Below, piece by piece: positions 34,693-43,813 of a stretch of 64,000 bases of DNA. The stretch's first letter is position 1. Every line of letters starts with the position of its first letter. The notes under the pieces were generated by a model. The model saw nothing but the letters and a program-made list of their open reading frames with translations, searched no databases and was not told the DNA's origin. The stretch lies in NCBI RefSeq assembly GCF_045062745.1, contig NZ_JBJGED010000004.1, positions 248,001 to 312,000 of the forward strand. The letters run 5' to 3'. Origin of the DNA: Paenibacillus_AA sp045062745 (GTDB lineage: Bacteria > Bacillota > Bacilli > Paenibacillales > NBRC-103111). The translations under genes and the position numbers were made by a program.

Positions 34693-34778
34693 TTCGCGCG
34701 TCTGGGTGATTCTGCAGTCTTCCCTTTTGGCCGGGATTCAGGTACAGTTGTGTTCAAACCACGACGCGGAGGTGTGCG

Positions 34779-36584
34779 ATGAGGAAGGTTCTCGGCATGT
34801 TCGCTCCCACTTCACTTAAGAATCGTCTGTTTCTAGCGTTTATCCTGGTCATTCTATTGCCTTATTCGTTCCTCCAGTACCACAACATCGGAAAAATCGA
34901 AAGCTCCATCGAACAGCAAATCATCGTGCAAAACACCGAACAGTTGAACCAGCTCAAGTTCACGTTCGAGGAGCTGCGCAGCGCGATCTTCCGCATCGCG
35001 ATCCGGCTCGAGAAAGACCCGGCGATCACGGCGCTCTTGGCCAACGCCCCGGCTACGGAGCAGGCGGCCGACGAGAACCGGCGCATGATGGACGCCTTGT
35101 GGGTCGATATCCAGAGCAAGTCGCTCACCTCCCCTTATGTGTATTATTCCCTAACCGATCGGCGGGACGTGCAATACGCCTCGTATACGCCGGCTCCGGC
35201 ACGCTCGCTGTCTTATGAAGCCTCCCTGAACCAACAGGGGCTCGACGAACTGAAGAATGGGAAAGTCTCGCTGCTCTGGGTGTCCGACCAGGAATCCGAT
35301 CTGCGGCCCGAAGACAGCAAGAACCCGCGTCTCGTAACCCTGTATTCGCTGCTGCGTGACGGGCAGGGCCGCGACATCGGGCTGCTGCGCATCAGCATCG
35401 ACTTCCAGGCCTGGCTCTCTTCGATGGCGAGAAGCTTCCCCATCACCCAGGATTTCTATCTGCTGGGCGAGAACAACGACATCATAGGCGGGACGGGCGT
35501 CGCGTCCACATCGGCGCTGACCGACTTCGTTCTGGCCGAGTCCGGCCAGTCGAGCCCTTCCCATCGGATCGAAGGCAACTACCTGTACAACCGGATGCCG
35601 CTCCCCGCGATGCAATGGACGCTCGTCAGCCGGTTCCCGCTCCAGCTGTTCTTCGGCAATATCGATCAGATGAAGCAGCAAATGGTCACTACGTTCCTGC
35701 TCTTCACGCTGGTGTTCGTCGTCATCACCTTTTTCATCCTTTCCAAGATTACCCGGCCGCTCCGGCTGCTCCAGAAGAAAATGTCGGAGATTACGGACAA
35801 CGTCTTTTTGACGCTGCTGCCCACGAACAAGTATAAGGGTGAGGTGCTCGCGCTCGCGAAGGCGTTCAACAAGATGGTGCACGACCTGCAGGCGCTTATG
35901 CGCCGGCTGAAGGAGGAAGAACGGCAGAAGGAGGCGGTCCGGTTCCAGATGCTGCTGTCCCAGATGAATCCGCATTTTCTCCTGAACACGCTGAATGTGG
36001 TGAAATGGAATGTGATGAGCAAAGGCGATCATGAAACCGCTAACATCTGCATGGCGCTGGGCAAGCTGCTCGAGACGAGCCTGAACGAGGAGGCGGATCT
36101 GATCCACCTGCGTCAGGAGCGGGAGCTTACGGAGGCGTATGTGTCCATCTTGTCTTTCCGGTATGAGAAGAGCTTCGAGATCCGCTGGGAGATCGACGAG
36201 AGCATCGACTACGCGCTCGTGCCGAAGCTGAGCCTCCAGCCGCTCGTGGAGAACGCGATCTTCCATGGCATGTCGCTGAAGGAGCGGGAAGGCGTTATCT
36301 GGATACGCGCCTACGCGGATCAGGGCCGCTGCCGCCTCGAGGTGGAGGACAACGGAAGCGGTTGGAAAACGGAGACGATGGCGAACGCGGGCCGCAAGCG
36401 CAAGAGTATCGGGCTGAAAAACATCAGGGAGCGGCTGGAGCTCCTTTTCAAGAAAGAGGGACGGCTTGAGATAGAGCCCCTGCCGACGGGGACCCGCGTG
36501 CAGCTGGTGTTCCCGCTGCTTATCTCGGCTCCATATTCCGAAGGAGGGACAGACGATGTGGAACGTATTGCTCGTGGAGGATGA
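34779..36584 (+). CDS. Sensor histidine kinase, YesM family
   Basis: 601 aa. TM1 (FLAFILVILLPYSFL), a large extracellular sensor (res ~35-300), TM2 (FLLFTLVFVVITFFIL), HAMP, then the LytS/YesM-type kinase with phospho-acceptor His399 in SQMNPHFLLNTLNVVKW and the ATP-binding N and G boxes (LVENAIFHG; VEDNGSGW, GLKNIRERL). Members sense extracellular sugars, often with help from binding proteins. RBS GCGGAGG. The next gene starts 29 nt before its stop, so kinase and regulator are coupled. Confidence 0.93.
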   Translation: MRKVLGMFAPTSLKNRLFLAFILVILLPYSFLQYHNIGKIESSIEQQIIVQNTEQLNQLKFTFEELRSAIFRIAIRLEKDPAITALLANAPATEQAADENRRMMDALWVDIQSKSLTSPYVYYSLTDRRDVQYASYTPAPARSLSYEASLNQQGLDELKNGKVSLLWVSDQESDLRPEDSKNPRLVTLYSLLRDGQGRDIGLLRISIDFQAWLSSMARSFPITQDFYLLGENNDIIGGTGVASTSALTDFVLAESGQSSPSHRIEGNYLYNRMPLPAMQWTLVSRFPLQLFFGNIDQMKQQMVTTFLLFTLVFVVITFFILSKITRPLRLLQKKMSEITDNVFLTLLPTNKYKGEVLALAKAFNKMVHDLQALMRRLKEEERQKEAVRFQMLLSQMNPHFLLNTLNVVKWNVMSKGDHETANICMALGKLLETSLNEEADLIHLRQERELTEAYVSILSFRYEKSFEIRWEIDESIDYALVPKLSLQPLVENAIFHGMSLKEREGVIWIRAYADQGRCRLEVEDNGSGWKTETMANAGRKRKSIGLKNIRERLELLFKKEGRLEIEPLPTGTRVQLVFPLLISAPYSEGGTDDVERIARGG

Positions 36585-38133
36585 AGCGTTCGTCCGGCGG
36601 TCGCTCAAGCAGCTGATCCGCTGGGAGGACATGGGGTTCACGATCGCCCGCGAAGCCGCGGACGGGCAGGAAGCGCTCGAGATGATGCGCGCCGATCCGC
36701 CGGACCTCGTCGTGTCGGACATCGTCATGCCGGGAATGGACGGGATCGAGCTGCTGAAGCGGGCGCGGGAGGAGGGGCTCGAGGCGTCGTTCGTCATGCT
36801 GACGTGTATGAACGAATTCGAGTATGCCCGGCAGGCGCTTGACTACGGCGCATCGGCGTACTTGCTCAAGCTGTCGATGAACGAGCAGTCGCTTGGCGAC
36901 ACGCTGGCCAAGGTGAAGCGGGAGCTGGCCCGCAACCTGAACGTCCGGTCGCAGGCGGTCGCCGATCCGTATCAGCGGTTGTACCGCGATGCTTGGCAGA
37001 CGATCCACCAGACGGGCGGGGCTCGTCATGGTGCCGGTGCCGGAGCGGGTGCCGGAGCAGGCACGGGTGCTGGTGGAGGTGCGGGTGCAGGGACCGCGGC
37101 GGAACAGATGAGGTACCGGCCGGAAGGGAAGGCGGACACCGTCTGGATCGGGTCGTTCCTGCACGGGGCGGACCCGTTCACGCTGGACGACTTCCACCGG
37201 CTCGGCCTCGTGACGTCGGGCAGCCGCTCGGTCGCGCATACGTTCGTGCACTCCGGGCAGACGACCGTCTTCGTCTGGAACCCCGTAGCGGTCCGGCCTT
37301 GGCCGGTAGAGAAGGGGGCCTGCCCATGGCCCGCCGCGTGCTCGGCCGTGGTGGGAGGCGAGGAGGTGACGGCGGCCTGGAGCCGTGTGCTGCGCCACGT
37401 GGACCACGCCTGGTATGAGGGCCGCACCGGGCTCATGCTTGTAGCTCCCGGCGAAAGGGGCGGAGCGGGGGCGGCGGCTGAAGGCCGGCCGCGGCCGGCC
37501 GCAGCCGAGATGCTGACGTGGAAGACGGAGCGGGAATGGATCCGCAGCTTCGAGCAGCGCAACCTGGACGAGTTCCGGCTTCTGCTGGACGCCGGCTGGA
37601 AGGAAGCCCGGGAGCGCTGTCTGCCGATGGCAGCGGTGAAGGAGCTGGCGGTGCGTCTCGACCGGCTGCTCTCCCGGATCGCGGGGCGGAGCGCCACGGC
37701 CGAGGAGGAGCTGCTCCACGCCGTGAGCCACGCGGAGCTCCGCGACCGGCTGCTGGCGAGCGCCGAGCGCTACGCGGACCGCGACCGCGCGACCGCGCAG
37801 CTCGTGACCGGGCACCGGGAGATCGACAAAGCGCTGGACTACATCCACCGGCATTACAGCTCGGACGTGACGCTGAAGGCGGTGGCCGCGATGGTGGCGA
37901 TGGACGAGGCGTACTTCAGCGGGCTGTTCAAGAAGAAGACCGGCGTCACGCTCATCCATTACCTTCAGCAGGTGCGGGTGGACCATGCCAAGCAGCTGCT
38001 AGCGCAGTCGGAGCTGCCCGCTACGGAGATCGGAGAACGGGTCGGGTTCCCGAACGCCAACTATTTCATCAAGATTTTCAAGCGGTGGACGGGACAGACG
38101 CCGAGCGAATTTAGGAGCGCGGAGCGGACGTAA
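36556..38133 (+). CDS. Response regulator with AraC-type HTH, YesN family
   Basis: 525 aa. Receiver domain with phospho-acceptor Asp55 (LVVSDIVMPGMDG) and a Lys near res 110, a central region, and a C-terminal AraC double HTH (SDVTLKAVAAMVAMDEAYFSGLFKKKTG, ATEIGERVGFPNANYFIKIFKRWTG). Odd: residues ~155-185 are a low-complexity Gly/Ala tract (HGAGAGAGAGAGTGAGGGAGAG) encoded by a short repeated GGTGC/GGAGC tract, likely a flexible linker of variable length. RBS GAAGGAGG. It should activate the following oxidoreductase/importer genes. Confidence 0.92.
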   Translation: MWNVLLVEDEAFVRRSLKQLIRWEDMGFTIAREAADGQEALEMMRADPPDLVVSDIVMPGMDGIELLKRAREEGLEASFVMLTCMNEFEYARQALDYGASAYLLKLSMNEQSLGDTLAKVKRELARNLNVRSQAVADPYQRLYRDAWQTIHQTGGARHGAGAGAGAGAGTGAGGGAGAGTAAEQMRYRPEGKADTVWIGSFLHGADPFTLDDFHRLGLVTSGSRSVAHTFVHSGQTTVFVWNPVAVRPWPVEKGACPWPAACSAVVGGEEVTAAWSRVLRHVDHAWYEGRTGLMLVAPGERGGAGAAAEGRPRPAAAEMLTWKTEREWIRSFEQRNLDEFRLLLDAGWKEARERCLPMAAVKELAVRLDRLLSRIAGRSATAEEELLHAVSHAELRDRLLASAERYADRDRATAQLVTGHREIDKALDYIHRHYSSDVTLKAVAAMVAMDEAYFSGLFKKKTGVTLIHYLQQVRVDHAKQLLAQSELPATEIGERVGFPNANYFIKIFKRWTGQTPSEFRSAERT

Positions 38134-38165
38134 CGCGAATGTGTGGATCGAAAGAAATGAATTTT

Positions 38166-38176
38166 GTTCTATGAAC
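38166..38176. promoter_or_regulatory. Palindrome in the leader of the oxidoreductase-importer operon
   Basis: GTTCTATGAAC (GTTC-TAT-GAAC) lies about 90 nt before the ATG at 38265. An extended -10-like TGCTATCGT lies at about 38214-38222. A YesN-type target site is possible, but this is not a known consensus. Confidence 0.25.
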
Positions 38177-38264
38177 GGCTGAAAAATGTTCCTTCTGCCC
38201 GTACTTTTCCCCATGCTATCGTTAAGACATCAAGCGAAATCGAACAGGGAGCGAGGGATCGGGC

Positions 38265-40211
38265 ATGACAGAGATACGATGCGAAGTTGCTGTATACGGC
38301 GCGACACCTGGCGGGATCGGGGCTGCTCTCGCAGCCGCCCGGTGCGGCCGGCGTACGCTGCTGCTGGAGCCTTCCTCGCATATCGGCGGGATGATGACCG
38401 GGGGGTTGGGCCGGACCGACATCATCTCGCTGGGTTCGGCAGGCTCTATTTTTCGTGAATTCGCCGCCCGGGTGGTGGAGCATTACACGCAGACTTACGG
38501 ACCGGATTCGGAACAAGTGAAGGCGTGCAACAACGGACTCTGGTTCGAGCCTTCGGTTGCGTACGGGATTCTGAAGGACATGCTGGACGCGGAAGCCGAA
38601 CGGCTCGAAGTGAGAAGCGGCTGCGAGCTGACGGCGGTGCGTGTGGAGAACGGCAAGCTGGTTGGGCTGACGGTTCGCGACGTCAATAAAGAAAGCGCTA
38701 TCACAATAGAGGCGGACACGTTCATTGACGGCACGTACGAAGGCGATCTCGCCGCCATGGCGGGCGTGCCCTTCGATCTCGGCCGCGAATCGCGGGACGT
38801 ATGGAACGAGGAATACGCCGGCAAGCTGTACATGAACTTCGACTCGTCGAAGGAAGTGTTCCCCGGCAGTACCGGGGAGGGCGACGACCTGATCCAGGCG
38901 TATAACTTCCGGCTGTGCCTCACGAAGGTGCCGGACAATCGCATCCCGTTCCATCAGCCTGAGGGCTATGACCGGACAAAGTACGTCAGCCTGCTTGAGG
39001 ACGTGCGGGAAGGCCGGGTCACCTCGATCCGCGGGGTGATGAACATGCTGCCTGTGCCTAATGGCAAGACGGACTGCAACAACCACCATTACTGCATGTG
39101 CTCGACGGACTATCCTGAGGAGAACCTGGACTACCCGACCGCGGACGCGAAGACGCGGGAGGCGATCGTGGACCGGCACCGCACGTACGTCCAAGGGCTG
39201 CTGTGGTTCTTGCAGCACGACGAGGAGCTGCCGGAGCCGTTCAAGCTCGAGGCGCGGGAGTGGGGGTACGCCTCGGATGAGTTCCGCGAGACGGGCCACT
39301 TCCCGCCGCAGATCTATGTGCGGGAGGCGAGACGCATCCGGGGCGAATACGTCTTCACCGAGAACGACGCGCGCCTCGCGCCCGGTCTCGAGGCCGCGCC
39401 GGTGAAGTTCGACAGCATCGCGGTCGGCCACTACCCGATCGACTCGCACGCCACCCGCAAGCGGGAGCCTGCCGGGCGGAACAAGGCGCTGGAGGGCTTC
39501 CTCGGGCTTGGGTGGATCACCGAGGTCTACCAGATCCCGTACGGCGTCATCGTCCCCCAGGCGGTCGACGGCCTGCTCGTCCCGGTGGCGGTGTCCGCCT
39601 CGCATATGGGCTTCGGCACGATCCGGATGGAGCCGTGCTGGATGCAGCTCGGGTTCGCCGCCGGAGTAGCCGCCGACCTGAGCCTGGAGACCGGCGTCGC
39701 CGTGCGCGACGTCTCCGTCGACCGGCTGCAGGACCGGCTGCTCGCGAGCGGCCAGCTCCTGACGCCGCTTGCGCCGGAGGAGCTGGGCCACGACGCGGCG
39801 GCGGCGGTGCAGTACTTGCGCGCCAAAGGCCTGCTGCCCGCCGGCGTCCCGGCCCGCCCGGACGAGCCGCTCGCGGCCGCCGATGCCTCGCGCTGGGTCG
39901 CCCTCGCGCGGGCGCTCGAGGGCGGCCGGTCGCTGCCGGCGCTGCCCGCGTCCGCGCAGCTCTTGCCCGCCGGCGCGGACATGGGCCCGCGCCTGCCGCG
40001 GCAAGAGCCGTCGCCGCGCGAGCGGTGGGCGGCGCAGCCCGAGCTGCCGCTCGTGCTGGCGCAGCGCTGGCTCGCCGCGGCGCGCGGCCACCGCGCGGCG
40101 GCGCCGGTCGCGGGCGGCGTGCCCGCGGCGAGCGCGGACCGCGCCGTCACGCGCGGCGAGTTCGCCGCGAGCTTGTACGCGCTGCTGCGCGAGAGGCGCG
40201 GGGGCCGCTAA
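38265..40211 (+). CDS. FAD-dependent oxidoreductase with long C-terminal extension
   Basis: 648 aa. FAD motif CEVAVYGATPGGIGAALAAARCG, then HIGGMMTGGLGRTD and FIDGTYEGDLAAMAGVPF, the layout of the PF12831 FAD_oxidored family; PPQIYVREARRIRGEYVFTEND is the conserved PQI-RESRR-like block. After about residue 530 comes a very GC-rich, Ala/Arg-rich tail ending VTRGEFAASLYALLRE, which resembles one helix of an S-layer-homology-like repeat. No signal peptide, so probably cytoplasmic. It lies between the YesM/YesN-like pair and the importer and is likely co-regulated with them. Confidence 0.85.
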   Translation: MTEIRCEVAVYGATPGGIGAALAAARCGRRTLLLEPSSHIGGMMTGGLGRTDIISLGSAGSIFREFAARVVEHYTQTYGPDSEQVKACNNGLWFEPSVAYGILKDMLDAEAERLEVRSGCELTAVRVENGKLVGLTVRDVNKESAITIEADTFIDGTYEGDLAAMAGVPFDLGRESRDVWNEEYAGKLYMNFDSSKEVFPGSTGEGDDLIQAYNFRLCLTKVPDNRIPFHQPEGYDRTKYVSLLEDVREGRVTSIRGVMNMLPVPNGKTDCNNHHYCMCSTDYPEENLDYPTADAKTREAIVDRHRTYVQGLLWFLQHDEELPEPFKLEAREWGYASDEFRETGHFPPQIYVREARRIRGEYVFTENDARLAPGLEAAPVKFDSIAVGHYPIDSHATRKREPAGRNKALEGFLGLGWITEVYQIPYGVIVPQAVDGLLVPVAVSASHMGFGTIRMEPCWMQLGFAAGVAADLSLETGVAVRDVSVDRLQDRLLASGQLLTPLAPEELGHDAAAAVQYLRAKGLLPAGVPARPDEPLAAADASRWVALARALEGGRSLPALPASAQLLPAGADMGPRLPRQEPSPRERWAAQPELPLVLAQRWLAAARGHRAAAPVAGGVPAASADRAVTRGEFAASLYALLRERRGGR

Positions 40212-40283
40212 TCGCGGCGAGTGCCGCCCGCGCAGCGAGAGCAGCGAGAGCAGCTAATGCAGCCAGAGAAAGGATGTGAGCCG

Positions 40284-41192
40284 ATGCCGAAGCGTATGAA
40301 GCACATCTGGGCGTTCAAGGAATTTTACCTCATGCTGCTGCCCGGTGTGGTGTACTACTTGGTCTACAAGTACGTTCCAATGTACGGAGTTATAATCGCC
40401 TTCAAGGATTTCAACATGATGGAGGGTATTCTAGGCAGCTCCTGGGCCGATCCGTGGTACAAATACTTTCAGCAATTTTACGAATCGCCGTATTTTACCC
40501 AGCTGCTCACGAACACGTTCCTGATCAGCATCTACAAGCTCATCTTCGGCATGGTGCCGCCGATCATCCTGGCCATCCTGCTCAATGAGACGAAGGTCCG
40601 CTGGTTCAAGTCGCTGGTCCAGACGCTGAGCTACATGCCCCATTTTCTGTCCTGGGTGATCATCTACGGGATCCTCATCATGTTCCTGTCCCAGGACTCC
40701 GGGATCCTGAACCGGTGGATCGTCGATGCGGGCGGGGACTCGATCCCGTTCCTGACCTCTACCGAATGGTTCCGCAGCGTGCTGGTCGGCTCGGAGATTT
40801 GGCAGAACCTCGGCTGGGGCGCGATCATCTACCTGGCCGCAATCGCGGGCATCGATCCGACGCTGTATGAGGCGGGGCGGGTGGACGGAGCGAGCCGGCT
40901 GAAGATGGTGTGGCACATTACGCTGCCCGGCATCCGCCACGTGATTATCCTGCTGCTCATTCTAAGGCTCGGCCATATGCTGGATGCTGGCTTTGAGCAG
41001 ATCTACATTTTGTACAACGTGCAAGTGTATCCCGTCGCGGATATTCTCGACACGTGGGTGTTCCGGACGGGGCTCGAGCAGTGGAACTACAGCCTCGCGT
41101 CGGCGGTCGGCTTGTTCAAGTCGGTTATCGGGCTCATCCTCGTCTACATCTCGAATACGTTGTCCAAGCGATGGGGGGAAGGCATATGGTGA
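40284..41192 (+). CDS. ABC importer permease (LplB type)
   Basis: 302 aa, six transmembrane helices, FYLMLLPGVVYYLVYKYVPMYGVIIAFKDFN start typical of LplB, EAA loop LYEAGRVDGASRLKMVWHITLP. I chose ATG 40284 with AAAGGATG upstream; codons before it are in the GC-rich spacer. Second gene after the oxidoreductase; its stop overlaps the next permease start. Confidence 0.92.
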   Translation: MPKRMKHIWAFKEFYLMLLPGVVYYLVYKYVPMYGVIIAFKDFNMMEGILGSSWADPWYKYFQQFYESPYFTQLLTNTFLISIYKLIFGMVPPIILAILLNETKVRWFKSLVQTLSYMPHFLSWVIIYGILIMFLSQDSGILNRWIVDAGGDSIPFLTSTEWFRSVLVGSEIWQNLGWGAIIYLAAIAGIDPTLYEAGRVDGASRLKMVWHITLPGIRHVIILLLILRLGHMLDAGFEQIYILYNVQVYPVADILDTWVFRTGLEQWNYSLASAVGLFKSVIGLILVYISNTLSKRWGEGIW

Positions 41193-42046
41193 GGAATATC
41201 GGGGACAGAGGGTTCCAGATCGCCGTCTATGTGCTGCTGACGCTGGTCGGCCTGGCAGCGGTCGTGCCGCTCCTGTACGTGCTCGCCGTATCGCTCACTC
41301 CGTTCGCGGTCGTGCTGAAGCATGGGGGGTACGTGCTCTTCCCGAAAGAGCTGACGTTCAATGCATACGAGAAGCTGATGGGCAATTCGGCCATCCCGAG
41401 GTCACTGCTCGTGACCATCTATATCACTGTCGTCGGGACCTTGATCAATCTCATGCTGACGACGCTGCTCGCCTATCCGCTGAGCCGCAAGCAACTGCCC
41501 GGGCGCAACATGTTCCTGATGATGGTCGTGCTGACGCTGCTGTTCAGCGGGGGCATTATCCCGACGTACTTGATCGTCAAGGCTACGGGGCTGATCGACA
41601 GCCTCTGGTCGCTCATCCTGCCGACGGCCGTGTCCAGCTTCAACGTGCTGATTATGAAAAGCTTTTTCGAGCAGCTGCCCGAAGAACTGTTCGAATCGGC
41701 GCGCATCGACGGGGCGCGGGAGTTCCGGATCTTGTTCCAGCTGGCGGTGCCGTTGTCGCTGCCGGTCATGATCACGGTCGGCCTGTTCTACGCCGTCGGG
41801 CATTGGAATTCGTTCTTCAGCGCCATCATGTATATGACCGACCGCTCGCTGTATCCGCTGCAGGTCGTCGTCCGCGAAATCCTGATGCTGTCCCAGCAGC
41901 CGCTCGAGAATGCGGAAGACCAAGTGCCGACGGTGACGATGCAGATGGCCGCCGTCGTGTTCGCCAGCGCACCGATTCTGGTTGTGTATCCGTTTTTGCA
42001 AAAGCATTTTACGAAGGGCATGCTGCTCGGTTCGATCAAAGGGTAG
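41186..42046 (+). CDS. ABC importer permease (YtcP/MalG type)
   Basis: 286 aa, six transmembrane helices, EAA loop LFESARIDGAREFRILFQLAVP and C-terminal FTKGMLLGSIKG. Start ATG 41186 overlaps the upstream stop by 7 nt (RBS GGGGGAAGG). Pairs with the LplB-type permease to form the channel. No ATPase in the cluster; an MsmX-type shared ATPase is expected. Confidence 0.92.
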   Translation: MVRNIGDRGFQIAVYVLLTLVGLAAVVPLLYVLAVSLTPFAVVLKHGGYVLFPKELTFNAYEKLMGNSAIPRSLLVTIYITVVGTLINLMLTTLLAYPLSRKQLPGRNMFLMMVVLTLLFSGGIIPTYLIVKATGLIDSLWSLILPTAVSSFNVLIMKSFFEQLPEELFESARIDGAREFRILFQLAVPLSLPVMITVGLFYAVGHWNSFFSAIMYMTDRSLYPLQVVVREILMLSQQPLENAEDQVPTVTMQMAAVVFASAPILVVYPFLQKHFTKGMLLGSIKG

Positions 42047-42084
42047 CCCCAGTTTGCAGGTTGGTTGATTGGTGGGTTGATCGA

Positions 42085-42101
42085 CCGGACTTCGAGTCCG
42101 G
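42085..42101 (+). other. Short perfect hairpin between permease and binding-protein genes
   Basis: CCGGACT-TCG-AGTCCGG (7-bp stem, 3-nt loop), no T run. It may protect the abundant binding-protein mRNA or partially stop readthrough. Confidence 0.4.
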
Positions 42102-42147
42102 CATCAATACAAAACAAACGCTTCGATCAGAAGGAAGGGGTATTGGG

Positions 42148-43701
42148 ATGAACAAGAGCAAATGGGTGCCGCTTGGTCTTGCCACTGTATTAACCGGAAC
42201 GTTGTTGGCCGGCTGCGGCTCGAGCACGAACAATTCCTCCTCGACGCCGGGTACGGGCGGCAATGCGGGGGCGACCCCGGCCGGGACGTCCGCTCCGGCA
42301 GCGCCGGTCAAAATCCAGATGGCGATGGCCGCGTCCGGGCTGCCGGCGCCGGATGCCGACGACATCAAGAAGACGCTCGACAAGAAGCTGGGGATCGACT
42401 TGCAGCTGACGGCCATCGCCTCGGGCGACGATTACAAGAACCAAATCCGGGTCCGGCTGTCCGGAGGCAATTACCCGGATCTGTTCTCGGTCGATTTCGC
42501 CGATGTGAAGGAATTTTCCGACAAAGGTCTGCTGCTCGACTTGACCCCCTACTTCGACAAAGATTTGAAGCCGGCCAAGGACTTCGTTACCGGGCAGACG
42601 CCGGACATTATGAAAAAGGTGACGATTAACGGCAAAATCTATGCGGTTCCTCGGGTCGGCGACGTCCCATTCAGCTCGATGTGGGTGCGCCAGGACTGGC
42701 TGACGAAGCTGAACCTGAAGGCGCCTACGAATCTCGATGAGTTCATGGCGGTGGCCAAGGCGTTTACCGAGCAAGATCCCGACGGCAATGGCAAAAAAGA
42801 CACGTACGGCATAACCGGGGCGAAGCTGGACGGGTTCGCGACCATCTTCGGCGCACATGGCGTCGGCCTCCCGGGCTCGTTCTACGAGAAGGACGGCAAG
42901 GTGATCAACGCCTACTACGATCCCGCGATGCCGGAAGCGCTCAAGTATATCAAGTCTCTGATTGACGTCGGCGTCGTGGACCCCGAGATTATGACGAACA
43001 AGGCGAATCTCGAGGTGCAGAAGGCTTTCCAAGGCAAGGCGGGCCTTATCTTCAAGGGCTGGACGGAAATCGACAAGGATGAGTTCGTTGCGCAGTACAA
43101 AGCGATCAACCCGAACGCCCAATGGGTACAGATGGTGCCTGTCAAAGGGCCGGGCGGCCAGTACGACGGATCGTACGACTACGATCGTCCTTCCCGCTAC
43201 TGGGTCATCCCGAAGGCGCTGGAGAAAGACAAGGCGAAGCTGCAAAAGGTGATCGAGCTGATCAATTACGTGTCCGGCAAGGAAGGCAATACGCTCGTCA
43301 TGTACGGCCTGGAGGGCAAGCACTACAACATGAAGGACGGCAAGGTCGTCCCGACCGATCTGATGGCGAAGGAAGGCAACTACTTCAACGTGTATCAGAT
43401 TACCGGCCGGCCGAACAAAGAGTACCTCGCCATCAAGTTCCCGAATCAGGCGGCTTCGACGGAATTCGCGATCAAGACGCCGCGTATCCGCTCCTTCGAC
43501 AGCTCGGTCATTCCGCCTTCGGACTTCAACAAGGCCGATGCGGACCGGTATGCGGAGGAAGAGATGATCAAGTTCATCTCGGGCAAGCGGCCGATCGCGG
43601 AATACGCGGACTTCCTCAAGACGCTGGAGACGACGTTTAAGTATAAAGCTTATGTAGATGCTGGTGCGAAGCAGATCAAGGAGCAAGGGTTCGTTAAATA
43701 A
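42148..43701 (+). CDS. Extracellular solute-binding lipoprotein (LplA type)
   Basis: 517 aa. Lipobox LAGC (Cys23) and a Ser/Thr/Gly-rich tether, then a family-1-type binding fold (GGNYPDLFSVDFADVKEFSDKGLLLDLTPYFD, DPDGNGKKDTYGITGA, which resembles a calcium-binding loop). Typical of Paenibacillus importers for oligosaccharides such as rhamnogalacturonan or xylan fragments; ligand unknown. The reading frame is open far upstream, but AAGGAAGGGG 7 nt before ATG 42148 and the signal peptide fix the start. Confidence 0.92.
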   Translation: MNKSKWVPLGLATVLTGTLLAGCGSSTNNSSSTPGTGGNAGATPAGTSAPAAPVKIQMAMAASGLPAPDADDIKKTLDKKLGIDLQLTAIASGDDYKNQIRVRLSGGNYPDLFSVDFADVKEFSDKGLLLDLTPYFDKDLKPAKDFVTGQTPDIMKKVTINGKIYAVPRVGDVPFSSMWVRQDWLTKLNLKAPTNLDEFMAVAKAFTEQDPDGNGKKDTYGITGAKLDGFATIFGAHGVGLPGSFYEKDGKVINAYYDPAMPEALKYIKSLIDVGVVDPEIMTNKANLEVQKAFQGKAGLIFKGWTEIDKDEFVAQYKAINPNAQWVQMVPVKGPGGQYDGSYDYDRPSRYWVIPKALEKDKAKLQKVIELINYVSGKEGNTLVMYGLEGKHYNMKDGKVVPTDLMAKEGNYFNVYQITGRPNKEYLAIKFPNQAASTEFAIKTPRIRSFDSSVIPPSDFNKADADRYAEEEMIKFISGKRPIAEYADFLKTLETTFKYKAYVDAGAKQIKEQGFVK

Positions 43702-43717
43702 AACCGGTTATGGGACG

Positions 43718-43792
43718 CCGGGCTCGGGTGCCGGGCTCTGGGCCAGGGGCTCGGGCTTCCAGCCCGGCTCCTAGCCCGGGTTCCTAGCCCGG
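43718..43792. repeat. GC-rich imperfect inverted repeats (CCGGGCTC/TAGCCCGG)
   Basis: Short reiterated blocks CCGGGCTC, GGGGCTCGGGCT and their complements AGCCCGG fill the spacer between the binding protein and the next oxidoreductase and can fold into a stable hairpin with no T run. A transcript-end or stability element, or simple slippage-derived sequence. Confidence 0.5.
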
Positions 43793-43813
43793 TGAAGAGA
43801 GGAGTGGAGAAGC

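Noticed and set aside
38169..40091. 640-aa minus-strand frame under the FAD oxidoreductase
   Set aside because: Antisense shadow in GC-rich DNA, no RBS at its start, no motif.
40984..42147. 388 extra codons open upstream of, and in frame with, the LplA-type binding protein
   Set aside because: They lie over the two permease genes in another frame. The lipoprotein signal and a strong RBS start at 42148.
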